In this document: positions 1 through 7,668 of the stretch, one piece after another
Numbering within the stretch: the first letter of the stretch is position 1
Layout: each line of letters opens with the position of its first letter
DNA from: Actinomadura darangshiensis
GTDB lineage: Bacteria > Actinomycetota > Actinomycetes > Streptosporangiales > Streptosporangiaceae
Reading direction: 5' to 3'
NCBI RefSeq assembly: GCF_004349235.1
Contig: NZ_SMKY01000076.1
Coordinates: 1-33,842 of the forward strand
DNA: 33,842 nt
Notes under the pieces: model-generated
What the model was told of the DNA's origin: nothing
The model's database searches: none
What the model saw: the letters and a program-made list of their open reading frames with translations, nothing else
Program-made: the position numbers and the translations under genes

Positions 1-37
1 GCCCCGGAATCCCCCTGGCGCCCCCGCTGAACGCGGG

Positions 38-658
38 CTACGCCGAGGCGTCGCGGACCGCCTCCGCCATCGTGGCGTCGCCCTCCGCGAGGTAGCCCTC
101 GACCACGCCGGCGCGGTCGGCCTCCGGACGGTTCTGGCTCATCTTCGCCTTCGCCTCGATCCGGGTGATCAGCAGTTCGAGGCCCACGATCGCGCGGAGC
201 TGGCCGGCGATGAACGCGGGCGGAGCGTCGTCCACGGACCATCCGGGATCCCGGTCGCCCTCGTGGCGGCCGGTGAGGCGGCGCACCATCGACTCGACCC
301 AGGCCGGATCGTCATGGACGACGAGATGCCCGTAGACGTGCGCGGTCAGGTAGTTCCACGTCGGTACCACGCGCCCGTGCTCGGCCTTGGACGCGTACCA
401 GGACGGCGACACGTACGCGTCCGGCCCGTGCACGATGAGCAGCGACTCTCCGGCGGCGGGCTCGCGCCACTGGTCGTTGTTGCGCGCCACATGCGCCAGC
501 ATCGCGCCGTGCTCGCCCACCGAGGCGTTATACAGGACGGGCAGGAACGTCGTGATCAGGCCCTGCGGCGTGCTGGTGACGAGGTCGGCCGCGCCGCATC
601 CGGCCAGGAGCGCCCTGACCTCGGCGTCGTCCGCGGAAAAATGCGCCGGAACGTACAT
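38..658 (-). CDS. PaiB-family FMN-binding negative transcriptional regulator
   Basis: A 206-residue protein whose start (MYVPAHF), central PTWNY segment and overall length match the PaiB/FMN-binding split-barrel family (known family: flavin-binding, with a repressor or protease-regulating role in Bacillus). The family usually begins with this MY(I/V)P.HF signature, which fixes the ATG start. No Shine-Dalgarno sequence precedes the ATG. Instead a TAnnnT-type hexamer (TACCGT on the minus strand, 666-671) lies 7 bases upstream, so a leaderless mRNA is possible; this is inference. It is divergent from the LigD-type polymerase gene across about 50 bp. The cellular target cannot be read from the sequence; binding of a flavin is the safest statement. 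Confidence 0.9.
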   Translation of the reverse strand: MYVPAHFSADDAEVRALLAGCGAADLVTSTPQGLITTFLPVLYNASVGEHGAMLAHVARNNDQWREPAAGESLLIVHGPDAYVSPSWYASKAEHGRVVPTWNYLTAHVYGHLVVHDDPAWVESMVRRLTGRHEGDRDPGWSVDDAPPAFIAGQLRAIVGLELLITRIEAKAKMSQNRPEADRAGVVEGYLAEGDATMAEAVRDASA

Positions 659-710
659 GGACGCGACGGTACCCGAGGGCGCTGTCGGTGCCGCATGCGA
701 AGGTGGAGTG

Positions 711-1664
711 GTGAGCGCCGATGAGGAGCGTGACGGGGTTCGGCTGACGAACCTCGACCAACCCCTGTTCGAGGGGGCGGACGCGACGAAACGCGATCTG
801 GTCGACTACCTGGACGCCGTCGCCGGCCGCATCGTCCCCCGGCTCGCCGGGCGGCCGCTGTCGGTCAAGCGCGTGCTGCGCGGCCAGAAGCCGTTCATGC
901 AGAAAAATACGCCCAAGTACACGCCGTCCTGGGTGCGGACGGTCACGGTGTGGGCGGAGACGTCCCAGCGCGAGGTCTCCTACGCGCTGTGCGACGACCG
1001 CCGCACGCTGCTGTGGTTCGCGAACCAGCGCGCCGTCGAGTACCACCCGCCACTCGTGCTCGCCGACGCGTGGGACAGGCCCACCGACCTGGTCATCGAC
1101 ATCGACCCGCCCGACCCGGACGCGTTCGGTGTCGCCGTCGCCGCCGCGCACGTCGTCCGGCAGGCGATGGACGACTCGGGCCTGCGCGGCGCGGTCAAGA
1201 CGAGCGGCGCCAAGGGCGTGCACGTGTTCGTGCCCCTGGACGGCGAGGCGCCCATCGTGGACGTCGCCGCCGCCACCCGCGCCCTGGCCGTTCGCGCCGA
1301 GCTGCTCGACCCCGGCTTGGCGACGACGGCGTTCATCCGGGAGGACCGCGGCGGCAAGGTGTTCCTCGACTCGACGCGCGCCGGCGGCGCGACCGTCGTC
1401 GCCGCCTACAGCCCGCGGATCCGTCCCGGTACGCCGGTCTCGTTCCCCGTGCCGTGGGACGACCTCGACGATGTCGCGCCGTCCGACTTCACCGTGAAGA
1501 CCGCCGCCGCCCTCGTGGCCGACCGCGACCCGTGGGCCGACCTCATGCCGGAGCCGCAGTCCCTGCCCGCCGATCTGGTCGAGCAGGGGCACACGATCCC
1601 GATCGCCCGGGTCCAGGCGATGCACGAAGGCAAACGCCGGGCCCGGGCGCGCCGGAACACCTGA
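711..1664 (+). CDS. Stand-alone LigD-type polymerase/primase domain protein
   Basis: A 317-residue protein made only of the archaeo-eukaryotic primase-like polymerase domain of bacterial NHEJ LigD. Visible hallmarks are the QKNTPKYTPSW segment near the N-terminus, the metal-binding DIDPPD acidic motif, the KTSGAKGVHVFVPL motif and a VFLDSTR segment close to the C-terminal part of the fold. Known role of the family: template-directed addition of ribo- or deoxynucleotides during end joining. No ligase or phosphoesterase domain is fused. The GTG at 711 is chosen because AAGGTGGAG lies directly upstream and the family homology begins just after it; the frame is open back to 387, but the extra residues look non-family. 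A ku gene is not in the window. Confidence 0.9.
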   Translation: MSADEERDGVRLTNLDQPLFEGADATKRDLVDYLDAVAGRIVPRLAGRPLSVKRVLRGQKPFMQKNTPKYTPSWVRTVTVWAETSQREVSYALCDDRRTLLWFANQRAVEYHPPLVLADAWDRPTDLVIDIDPPDPDAFGVAVAAAHVVRQAMDDSGLRGAVKTSGAKGVHVFVPLDGEAPIVDVAAATRALAVRAELLDPGLATTAFIREDRGGKVFLDSTRAGGATVVAAYSPRIRPGTPVSFPVPWDDLDDVAPSDFTVKTAAALVADRDPWADLMPEPQSLPADLVEQGHTIPIARVQAMHEGKRRARARRNT

Positions 1665-1667
1665 AAT

Positions 1668-1680
1668 CCGCCGCCGGCGG
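1668..1680. terminator. Short GC hairpin between convergent genes
   Basis: An inverted repeat CCGCCG-c-CGGCGG fills the 20-bp gap between the convergent polymerase and P450 stop codons. It would form a 5-bp GC stem with a three-base loop. There is no U-tract, as is common in actinomycetes; the terminator role is inferred from position. Confidence 0.35.
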
Positions 1681-1684
1681 GAAC

Positions 1685-2899
1685 TCAGGAATTGAGGTCG
1701 ACGGGCAGCGTCCGGTGGCCGTTGGAGATGAACGACTCGACCGGACGCAGTTCGGCCGGGTCGACCGCGAGCGCCATATCGGGGAAACGGCTGAAAAGCG
1801 CAGGCAGCGACACCTCGGCCTCCATCCGCGCGAGATGCGAACCCACGCAGAAGTGCACGCCGTGCCCGAAGGAGATGTGCTCCTTGTTCGCGCGGGTGAG
1901 GTCGAACAGGTCGGCGTCGTCGCCGTGCAGGGAGAGGTCGCGCCCCGCCGCCGCGTAGGCCGCGAGGATCGCCTCGCCCTTGCCGATCGTGACGCCGTCG
2001 ACGTCGATGTCCTCGACCGCGTAGCGCAGCGGCAGGTTCGCGACGGGCGCCTGCCAGCGCAGCGACTCCTCGATCACCTCGCTCCACGGCACCTCGCCCG
2101 ACCGGACGAGGGCGCGCTGCCGCGGATGCGTCAGCAGCGCCGTGATCGCCTGGTCGAGCAGGTTCACCGTCGTCTCGTGGCCGGCGGAGATCATCAGGAT
2201 GAGCGTGTCGACGAGCTCGGTCTCGCTCAGCCGCGAGCCGTCCTCGTCGGTGGAGGCGATGAGGACGCCGGCCAGGTCGTCGGCGGGCTCGCGGCGCCGG
2301 AACGCGACGAACTCCTGGAGGATGCCGTACATCTCGACCTGGTTGGAGATCGCCTCCTCGGGCGTGAGCGCCGTGTTGAAGATGCCGTCGACGCAGCGCC
2401 GCAGCGCCGGCCGGGTCTCGTCCGGGACGCCGAACAGCCGGCAGATCACCTCGATCGGCAGCGGGTAGGCGAACGCCTCGCGCAGGTCGGCGCGCCCGCC
2501 GGGGGAGGCGGCGAGCCCGTCGACGAGGTCGCGGGTGATCTGCTCGACGTCCGGGCGGAGCGCCTCGGTGCGGCGCGGGGTGAACGCGCGCGAGATGATG
2601 GTGCGGAGCCGCCGGTGGTCGTCGCCGTAGGCGGTGAACATGTTCCGCACCGAGACCCACAGGCGCAGCGGCCAGTCCTCGGCGATCTCACCGTTGATGT
2701 ACTTCGTCCAGTGCAGGTTCGGGTTCTTGGACACCCGCGGGTCGGCCAATAGCCGCTTGAGCTGCTCCTGGCCGGTCACCGCCCAGGCCGCGACGCCGCC
2801 GGGGAGTTCCACGGGCGCCACCGGGCCGCGTTCCCGCAGTTTCGCGGCCTCTCCCTGAACGTCGCTGCCGAACGGGTCGATGACGTGCGGATTCTCCAT
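1685..2899 (-). CDS. Cytochrome P450 (CYP107-like bacterial class I)
   Basis: A 404-residue soluble P450. Visible motifs are the I-helix oxygen-binding AGHETT (239-244), the K-helix ExxR (E278-R281), and the haem-binding loop FGHGVHFCVG with thiolate Cys351. Length and lack of a membrane anchor are typical of actinomycete class I enzymes fed by ferredoxin and ferredoxin reductase, neither of which is nearby. The ATG at 2899 is preceded by AAAGG at a proper distance (GATCTCGGAAAGGTTCTCA upstream), while the same frame continues open far upstream as non-coding-like sequence. It follows the HisC-like aminotransferase by 140 bp on the same strand. The substrate is unknown; membership of CYP107 is a family-resemblance guess. 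Confidence 0.95.
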   Translation of the reverse strand: MENPHVIDPFGSDVQGEAAKLRERGPVAPVELPGGVAAWAVTGQEQLKRLLADPRVSKNPNLHWTKYINGEIAEDWPLRLWVSVRNMFTAYGDDHRRLRTIISRAFTPRRTEALRPDVEQITRDLVDGLAASPGGRADLREAFAYPLPIEVICRLFGVPDETRPALRRCVDGIFNTALTPEEAISNQVEMYGILQEFVAFRRREPADDLAGVLIASTDEDGSRLSETELVDTLILMISAGHETTVNLLDQAITALLTHPRQRALVRSGEVPWSEVIEESLRWQAPVANLPLRYAVEDIDVDGVTIGKGEAILAAYAAAGRDLSLHGDDADLFDLTRANKEHISFGHGVHFCVGSHLARMEAEVSLPALFSRFPDMALAVDPAELRPVESFISNGHRTLPVDLNS

Positions 2900-3039
2900 T
2901 GAGAACCTTTCCGAGATCGCGTTGGAGTCGCCGCGCGAGGCGGCTTCTGAATGAGCGGACGCTGCCAACGTACGGTGCGTCGCGCCACTCTGCCAGAGCA
3001 CTCCGGCGACTGACTCGCCTACTCCTTTTCGGCCTTTCC

Positions 3040-4323
3040 TTAAATGGCGGCGCGGAAATCCTCTGGGCGGGTCTCGGGGTGCCGCGGGTCGGCGAACCGG
3101 CCCGGCACGTCCGCGTCGGCGCCAGCTGCGGCGGGCTCGCCCCAGCCGTGACCGGGCGACACCACGTTGTCGGGTGCGGCCTCGGGCGGGGCGCCGTACT
3201 CGGGCGGGGCGCCGTACAAGTAGGAGCCGAGCCCGATCAGCAGGCGCTGCACGTCCGTCTGCGGCCGGACGACGAGCCGCAGGAACTGGCTCGTCGAACC
3301 GAGCTTGTTGCCGCACTCCCGCACGAACACTCCGTGGTGGGCGATCAGGTGGTCGCGGAGCCCGACGCCGTCCTTGCCGTCCGGCAGCTTGACCATGAGG
3401 AAGTTGCCCTGCGACGGGAACACCTTCAGCCCCGGCAGCGACGCGAGCTGCTGCGCCATCAGCATCCGGTCGCGCGACAGCAGCCGCAGGCTCTCCCGGT
3501 ACTCGGCGCCGTGCTCGCGCAGCAGGAACACCACGACCTCGGCGAAGGAGTTGAGGTTCCAGCGCGGCAGCGCGGCCCGGACGGTCTGCGCCAGCGCCGG
3601 GTTGGCGACCATGTACCCGAACCGGATGCCGTGCAGCCCGAAGTTCTTCCCGAGGCTCTTCAGCACGATCACGTTCGGGCGGATGCGGGCCTCGTCGGCG
3701 ACGCTGGTGTGCGCCTCGGCGTCGACGAAGTCGAGGAACGACTCGTCCACGACGACCAGATCCAGGTCGATGAGGCAGTCCAGCAGCCGGACGATCTCCC
3801 GCCGCGGGACGTACCCGCCGTCGGGGTTGTTGGGGTTGCACACGACCGCCGTCCGCGACCCGCGCGCCCGGATGAAGTGCACGAACGCGTCCACGTCGAA
3901 CTCGAACCCGCGCAGCTCGTGGAGCTGGAACATGTCGACCCGCTTGCCGGTCTCCAGCGGCTGGTCCGTCCAGCGGCCGAACGTCGGGATCGGCGTGGCG
4001 AGGCTCTCGCGCACCAGCAGGTGGTCGATCCAGGTGATCAGCTCCGTCGACCCGTTGCCCATCACGACCGTCTGCGGGTTGTGCCCGAGCGTCGCGCACA
4101 GCTCGGCGGTGATCGTGTCGGCGTCGCTCGGGTAGTACTTCAGGATGTGCTCCAGCGAGCCCGCCAGCTGGGAGAACATCGCCGGCGTCGGGAAGTACGG
4201 GTTGCACGGGATGCAGAAGTCGACCAGGTCCTGCCGCCCTGACGACGCCCGCTGGAGGGCGAAGAAGGACGGGCTGTGCGCGTTCTTGCGCAGCAGCCCC
4301 GGATCTATCGGGTCCGATGGCAC
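3040..4323 (-). CDS. HisC-like PLP-dependent aminotransferase/decarboxylase (fold type I)
   Basis: A 427-residue class I/II aminotransferase-fold enzyme. The substrate-entry segment CNPYFPTP, the cofactor-binding VCNPNNPDGGY (161-171), Asp193 in VVDES, the Schiff-base Lys226 in SLGKNFGLHGIRFGY and the C-terminal carboxylate-binding Arg (RLVVR, 349-353) are all present. Family members are histidinol-phosphate aminotransferases or CobD-type threonine-phosphate decarboxylases; the substrate here is unknown. After residue 370 there is a 57-residue Gly/Pro/Ala-rich tail containing a perfect YGAPPE duplication. The GTG start at 4323 has no close ribosome site (GGAGGG is about 17 bases upstream); a TACCCT hexamer 5 bases upstream could give a near-leaderless message. 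It follows the PaaX gene by 32 bp and precedes the P450, suggesting one unit. Confidence 0.88.
   Translation of the reverse strand: MPSDPIDPGLLRKNAHSPSFFALQRASSGRQDLVDFCIPCNPYFPTPAMFSQLAGSLEHILKYYPSDADTITAELCATLGHNPQTVVMGNGSTELITWIDHLLVRESLATPIPTFGRWTDQPLETGKRVDMFQLHELRGFEFDVDAFVHFIRARGSRTAVVCNPNNPDGGYVPRREIVRLLDCLIDLDLVVVDESFLDFVDAEAHTSVADEARIRPNVIVLKSLGKNFGLHGIRFGYMVANPALAQTVRAALPRWNLNSFAEVVVFLLREHGAEYRESLRLLSRDRMLMAQQLASLPGLKVFPSQGNFLMVKLPDGKDGVGLRDHLIAHHGVFVRECGNKLGSTSQFLRLVVRPQTDVQRLLIGLGSYLYGAPPEYGAPPEAAPDNVVSPGHGWGEPAAAGADADVPGRFADPRHPETRPEDFRAAI
3181..3216. repeat. Perfect 18-bp tandem duplication
   Basis: Two adjacent identical 18-bp copies (3181-3198 and 3199-3216) encode YGAPPE twice in the C-terminal tail of the aminotransferase. 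The unit is a multiple of three, so copy changes keep the frame. Confidence 0.9.
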
Positions 4324-4355
4324 GCAAGAGGGTACGCGCCCCTCCGGGCGGCGGT

Positions 4356-5204
4356 TCAGCGGCGTCCGGCGTCGGCTTCGAGGAGCTTGCGCAGCTGCCC
4401 GGTCGCGTCCGGTTCCAGGGTGTCGAAGCGCTCCCGGTAGAGGGCGGTGGACGCCGGCGCGGGCCAGCCGTCCGGGAGGTGCTCGGCGGGCAGCCCGGGG
4501 TCGGTGCGCAGCAGCTGCAGCCAGTCGGCGCCGAGGAGGGTCAGCCGGGTGAGCGGACGGTCGTGCCGCTCGCGGTCCGGCGTCCAGGTCGCGAGGAACG
4601 CCTCGTGCTCGGCGCGGATCGCCTCGACGTCCCACGCCCGGTGCAGCAGCCGCGGCACGTCGGTGCCCTCCACCGGCAGGGAGTAGAACCCGTCGGCCAG
4701 CTCCGCCAGCCCGGCGAACTCCGGCCCGGCGAAGATCGCGGCGATGTCGGCCCGGCCGGGCGCGATCCACAGCCCGTCCCGCAGCCCGCCGAAGCCCGCC
4801 CAGCTGAGCCGCGCGCGGATCTGGTGGCGCAGGTCGCGGCGGCTCTCCGGCATGGAGTAGCTGAGCAGCGTCCACTCGCCGCCCGGGTGGGTGAACGGCT
4901 TCGGCGACCGGACCCGCGGCGTGGCCTCGCGGAGCAGGTCCTCCGCCCAGGGGCTGAGCGAGAACCGGGCGGTGCGGCCCTCCCGGGTGCGGTCGAGCAG
5001 GCCCTTGCGGGTCATCCGCGCGAGCGTGGCGCGGCCCGCCGCCTCCGCCACCCCGAGGTCGTCCAGCAGGTGCAGGAAGACCCGCGAGCTGATCGGCGGG
5101 TGGCCGCGGTCGAGGACGAGCGATCCGAGGAAGCTGAACAGCAGCTGCTGCGGCGCCCGCCGGCGCGGCCGGGCGCCGGGGGACGCGTCCTGCTCGGCGG
5201 TCAT
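4356..5204 (-). CDS. PaaX-family transcriptional regulator
   Basis: A 282-residue protein with the PaaX layout: an N-terminal winged helix (PQQLLFSFLGSLVLDRG through ARMTRKGLLDRTREGRTARFSL), the central GGEWTLLSYSMPESRRDLRHQIRA segment and the C-terminal PaaX domain with TRLTLLGADWLQLLRTDPGLP. Known members repress phenylacetate catabolism and respond to phenylacetyl-CoA, so a CoA-thioester effector is plausible. The ATG at 5204 is chosen over the upstream in-frame start at 5258 because GGAGGGACGGGA sits directly before it. The gene is divergent from the SDR-amidohydrolase-MaoC operon and upstream of the aminotransferase and P450 genes, making it the likely local regulator of both sides. Confidence 0.9.
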   Translation of the reverse strand: MTAEQDASPGARPRRRAPQQLLFSFLGSLVLDRGHPPISSRVFLHLLDDLGVAEAAGRATLARMTRKGLLDRTREGRTARFSLSPWAEDLLREATPRVRSPKPFTHPGGEWTLLSYSMPESRRDLRHQIRARLSWAGFGGLRDGLWIAPGRADIAAIFAGPEFAGLAELADGFYSLPVEGTDVPRLLHRAWDVEAIRAEHEAFLATWTPDRERHDRPLTRLTLLGADWLQLLRTDPGLPAEHLPDGWPAPASTALYRERFDTLEPDATGQLRKLLEADAGRR

Positions 5205-5269
5205 TCCCGTCCCTCCTGTTCGTCCGGTGGCCATCACAGCATGCCTCGCCGCCGGCACGCGGCTCAGCT

Positions 5270-5312
5270 TATTCGATCAAATATTGACGCACGACACTGT
5301 GACATCTAACTT
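5270..5312 (+). promoter_or_regulatory. AT-rich promoter/operator region for the SDR operon
   Basis: In the PaaX/SDR intergenic space an AT-rich island contains TATT-CGATCA-AATA (5270-5283), an inverted repeat abutting a -35-like TTGACG (5284-5289). A 17-bp spacer leads to TAACTT (5307-5312) as -10. The predicted start near 5319 leaves room for the GGAGAGGG ribosome site before the ATG at 5344. PaaX is the obvious candidate binder of the repeat (inference). Confidence 0.5.
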
Positions 5313-5343
5313 CTGAGGGACGATCGACCGGGAGAGGGTGGCA

Positions 5344-6249
5344 ATGGAGCTGAACGGGAAGGTGGCGGTGGTCACCGGCGCCGGGCGCGGCCTCGGCCTC
5401 GCCTACGCCGCGGAACTCGCCCGCGCGGGCGCGGCCGTCGTGGTCAACGACGTGGACGCCGCGACGGCCCGGGCCGCGGCGAAGCAGATCACCGACGCGG
5501 GCGGCCGGGCCGTCCCGCACGCCGCCGCCGTCGGCCCGTCCGAGACGGCCGAGGCCCTGGTCGGGCGGGCCGTGGACGAGTTCGGCCGGCTCGACGTGAT
5601 GGTGACCAACGCCGGCGTCCTGCGCGACCGCGTGCTGTGGAAGATGACCGACGACGACTTCGACACCGTCGTCCAGGTCCATCTGAAGGGCACCTTCACC
5701 TGCGCCCGCGCCGCCGCCGTCCGGTTCCGCCAGCAGGGCGAGGGCGGCCGGCTCATCCTGGTCGGCTCCCCGGCCGGGCAGCGCGGCAACTTCGGGCAGA
5801 CGAACTACTCGGCGGCCAAGGCCGGGATCGTCGGCTTCGTCCGCACCTGGGCGATGGAGCTGGCCCGCGCGAACGTCACCGTGAACGCGATCGTCCCGGT
5901 CGCGGCGACCGCGATGACCGAGACGATCCCCGCGCTCGCCCCGTACGCCGAGGCGATGCGGGAGGGACGCGAGATGCCGCCGTTCGCCCGCCGCGCCCTC
6001 GCGTTCGGCACGCCCGAGGACGCCGCCGGGCTCGTCGCGTTCCTCGCGTCCGACGCCGCGTCCGGCATCACCGGGCAGGCCGTCGGCGTCGGCGGCGACC
6101 GGCTCTCGATCTGGAGCCACCCGACGCAGGCGGTCGCCGCCTACCGGGACGGCGGCTGGGGCGCGGACGACATCGCCGGCGCCTGGCCCACGATCTTCGC
6201 CGAGCACGAGCAGGGCGTGGGGGAGAACCTCCCGGAGGCGTCCCGATGA
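5344..6249 (+). CDS. SDR-family 3-hydroxyacyl-CoA dehydrogenase-like oxidoreductase
   Basis: A 301-residue classical short-chain dehydrogenase. It has the cofactor motif TGAGRGLG (11-18), NAGV (89-92), catalytic Ser142, Tyr155 and Lys159 (YSAAK). The structural Asn of the tetrad is His113 (VHLKGTF), a substitution seen in this kind of SDR. It is longer than a typical 250-residue member, with a C-terminal extension after the GQAVGVGGDRLSIW segment. By context (MaoC hydratase and amidohydrolase downstream, acyl-CoA ligase nearby) it most likely oxidises a 3-hydroxyacyl-CoA to the 3-keto thioester, as CouN does for hydroxycinnamates; this is inference. The ATG at 5344 is preferred to the GTG at 5338 because GGAG ends 9 bases upstream. 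Its stop overlaps the next start as ATGA. Confidence 0.92.
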   Translation: MELNGKVAVVTGAGRGLGLAYAAELARAGAAVVVNDVDAATARAAAKQITDAGGRAVPHAAAVGPSETAEALVGRAVDEFGRLDVMVTNAGVLRDRVLWKMTDDDFDTVVQVHLKGTFTCARAAAVRFRQQGEGGRLILVGSPAGQRGNFGQTNYSAAKAGIVGFVRTWAMELARANVTVNAIVPVAATAMTETIPALAPYAEAMREGREMPPFARRALAFGTPEDAAGLVAFLASDAASGITGQAVGVGGDRLSIWSHPTQAVAAYRDGGWGADDIAGAWPTIFAEHEQGVGENLPEASR

Positions 6250-7133
6250 GCGGCCTCGACCTGGACGCACTGGAGGCCATCGACGTCCACGTGCACGTCG
6301 AGACCGACCTCCACGGCCACCTCTCCCTCCCAGGCGACTACCTCGAAGCGTCCGCGGAGTACTTCGGCGGCGAGCACCACACGCCCGATGTCCACGAGAT
6401 CGCGGCGTACTACCGCGAGCGCCGCACGGCCGCCGTGGTGTTCACCGTCGACATCGAGAACGCCACCGGGCATCCCGCGCTGTCCAACGAGGAGATCGCG
6501 GACGCCGCCGCCGAGCACCCCGACGTGCTCGTCCCGTTCGCCAGCATCGACCCCGCGAAGGGACGCGCCGGCGCCCGGACGCTCCGCCGCCTGATCGAGG
6601 AGCGCGGCGTCCGCGGCATCAAGTTCCATCCGTCCCTGCAGGGCTTCGCGCCGAACGACCGCAGCGCCTACCCGCTGCTGGAGGTCGCGGCCGAGCACGG
6701 CGTCCCGGCGCTGTTCCACACCGGGCAGACCGGGATCGGCGCGGGCATGCCGGGCGGCGGCGGCATCCGGCTCGGCCTGTCGAACCCGATGCTGCTGGAC
6801 GACGTCGCCGTCGACCTCCCCGAACTGACGATCATCATGGCGCACCCGTCGTTCCCCTGGCAGGACGAGGCCCTCGCCGTCGCCACGCACAAGCCGAACG
6901 TCTACATCGACCTGTCCGGCTGGTCGCCGAAGTACTTCCCGCCGCAGCTCGTCCGGTACGCCAACAGCCTGCTCCAGGACAAGGTGCTGTTCGGCTCCGA
7001 CTACCCGGTCATCAGCCCGGACCGCTGGCGGGACGACTTCGCCAAGCTGGAGATCAAACCGCACGTTCGCCCCAAGATCCTCAAGGACAACGCGATCCGG
7101 GCCCTCGGCCTCGGCAAGGGGGAGAAGGCATGA
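6246..7133 (+). CDS. Amidohydrolase-superfamily (Amidohydro_2) metal hydrolase, possible beta-ketoacyl-CoA hydrolase
   Basis: A 295-residue TIM-barrel metal hydrolase of the ACMSD-like group. Visible metal-site residues are HxH (His15, His17), His158 in FHTGQTG, His200 in MAHPSFPW and Asp252 in GSDYP. Family members are decarboxylases, lactonases and hydratases. In Rhodococcus, CouO of this superfamily cleaves 4-hydroxyphenyl-beta-ketoacyl-CoA hydrolytically. Sitting between an SDR and a MaoC hydratase with 4-bp ATGA overlaps at both ends, this protein is best explained as the same retro-Claisen type step. An alternative is action on a ring-cleavage product, as LigI and LigJ do. Confidence 0.9.
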   Translation: MSGLDLDALEAIDVHVHVETDLHGHLSLPGDYLEASAEYFGGEHHTPDVHEIAAYYRERRTAAVVFTVDIENATGHPALSNEEIADAAAEHPDVLVPFASIDPAKGRAGARTLRRLIEERGVRGIKFHPSLQGFAPNDRSAYPLLEVAAEHGVPALFHTGQTGIGAGMPGGGGIRLGLSNPMLLDDVAVDLPELTIIMAHPSFPWQDEALAVATHKPNVYIDLSGWSPKYFPPQLVRYANSLLQDKVLFGSDYPVISPDRWRDDFAKLEIKPHVRPKILKDNAIRALGLGKGEKA

Positions 7134-7582
7134 GCACGACAGTCGCGTTCGAGGACCTGAAGAGCCTGGCCGGCGGGTCGCTCGGCACCAGTCGCTGGCT
7201 GGAGGTGGACCAGGCCCGGATCAACACCTTCGCCGACGCCACCGACGACCACCAGTGGATCCACGTCGACCCCGAACGCGCGAAGGACGGCCCGTTCGGC
7301 GGCCCGATCGCGCACGGGTACCTGACGCTGTCGCTGGTCATCCCGCTCTGGACCGAACTCCTCGACGTCACCGGCGTCACGACCAAGGTGAACTACGGGC
7401 TGAACAAGGTGCGCTTCCCGGCCCCCGTCCCGTCCGGCTCCCGTATCCGCCTCACGGGAACCCTGACCGACGTTTCAGACGTATCCGGCGGCCTGCAGCT
7501 GACAGCCGACCTGACGGTGGAGATAGAGAACGCCCCCAAACCGGCCTGCGCCCTCCAAGCCCTCTTCCGCTTCTACCCCTGA
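7130..7582 (+). CDS. MaoC-like (hot-dog) enoyl-CoA hydratase
   Basis: A 150-residue single hot-dog domain of the R-specific hydratase/MaoC family. The catalytic dyad lies in FADATDDHQWIHVDPERA (Asp40, His45), followed by GPIAHGYLTLSL, the conserved substrate-loop motif. Known chemistry is reversible hydration of trans-2-enoyl-CoA. Its start overlaps the amidohydrolase stop by four bases. In a pathway with a feruloyl-CoA-synthetase-like ligase it would hydrate a cinnamoyl-type thioester to the 3-hydroxyacyl-CoA (inference). Confidence 0.93.
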   Translation: MSTTVAFEDLKSLAGGSLGTSRWLEVDQARINTFADATDDHQWIHVDPERAKDGPFGGPIAHGYLTLSLVIPLWTELLDVTGVTTKVNYGLNKVRFPAPVPSGSRIRLTGTLTDVSDVSGGLQLTADLTVEIENAPKPACALQALFRFYP

Positions 7583-7623
7583 CTTCTCAACGGTCTGGGT
7601 CGTGGTCGGTCGGTTCGGTCAGG

Positions 7624-7640
7624 TGTCCGTATGATGGACA
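7624..7640 (+). promoter_or_regulatory. Inverted repeat overlapping the IclR gene -10
   Basis: TGTCC-GTATGAT-GGACA is a perfect 5-bp-arm inverted repeat whose centre is a good -10 hexamer, TATGAT (7630-7635), ahead of the IclR gene. A protein bound here would block its own promoter, which fits the autorepression common in IclR regulators. Confidence 0.5.
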
Positions 7641-7668
7641 GCCGACGCCGGCGGATGGGGGACGATCG

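Noticed and set aside
387..710. N-terminal extension of the LigD-type polymerase
   Set aside because: It lies antisense to PaiB, carries no family residues, and a ribosome site supports GTG 711.
528..2660. Long minus-strand open frame across the polymerase and P450 genes
   Set aside because: Translation is Arg/Ala/Pro-rich with no motif and runs antisense to or out of phase with two clearly recognised genes.
1685..4327. An 880-codon minus-strand open frame covering P450 and aminotransferase regions
   Set aside because: Only its last 404 codons encode the P450; the upstream part is an antiphase shadow of the aminotransferase gene in GC-rich DNA.
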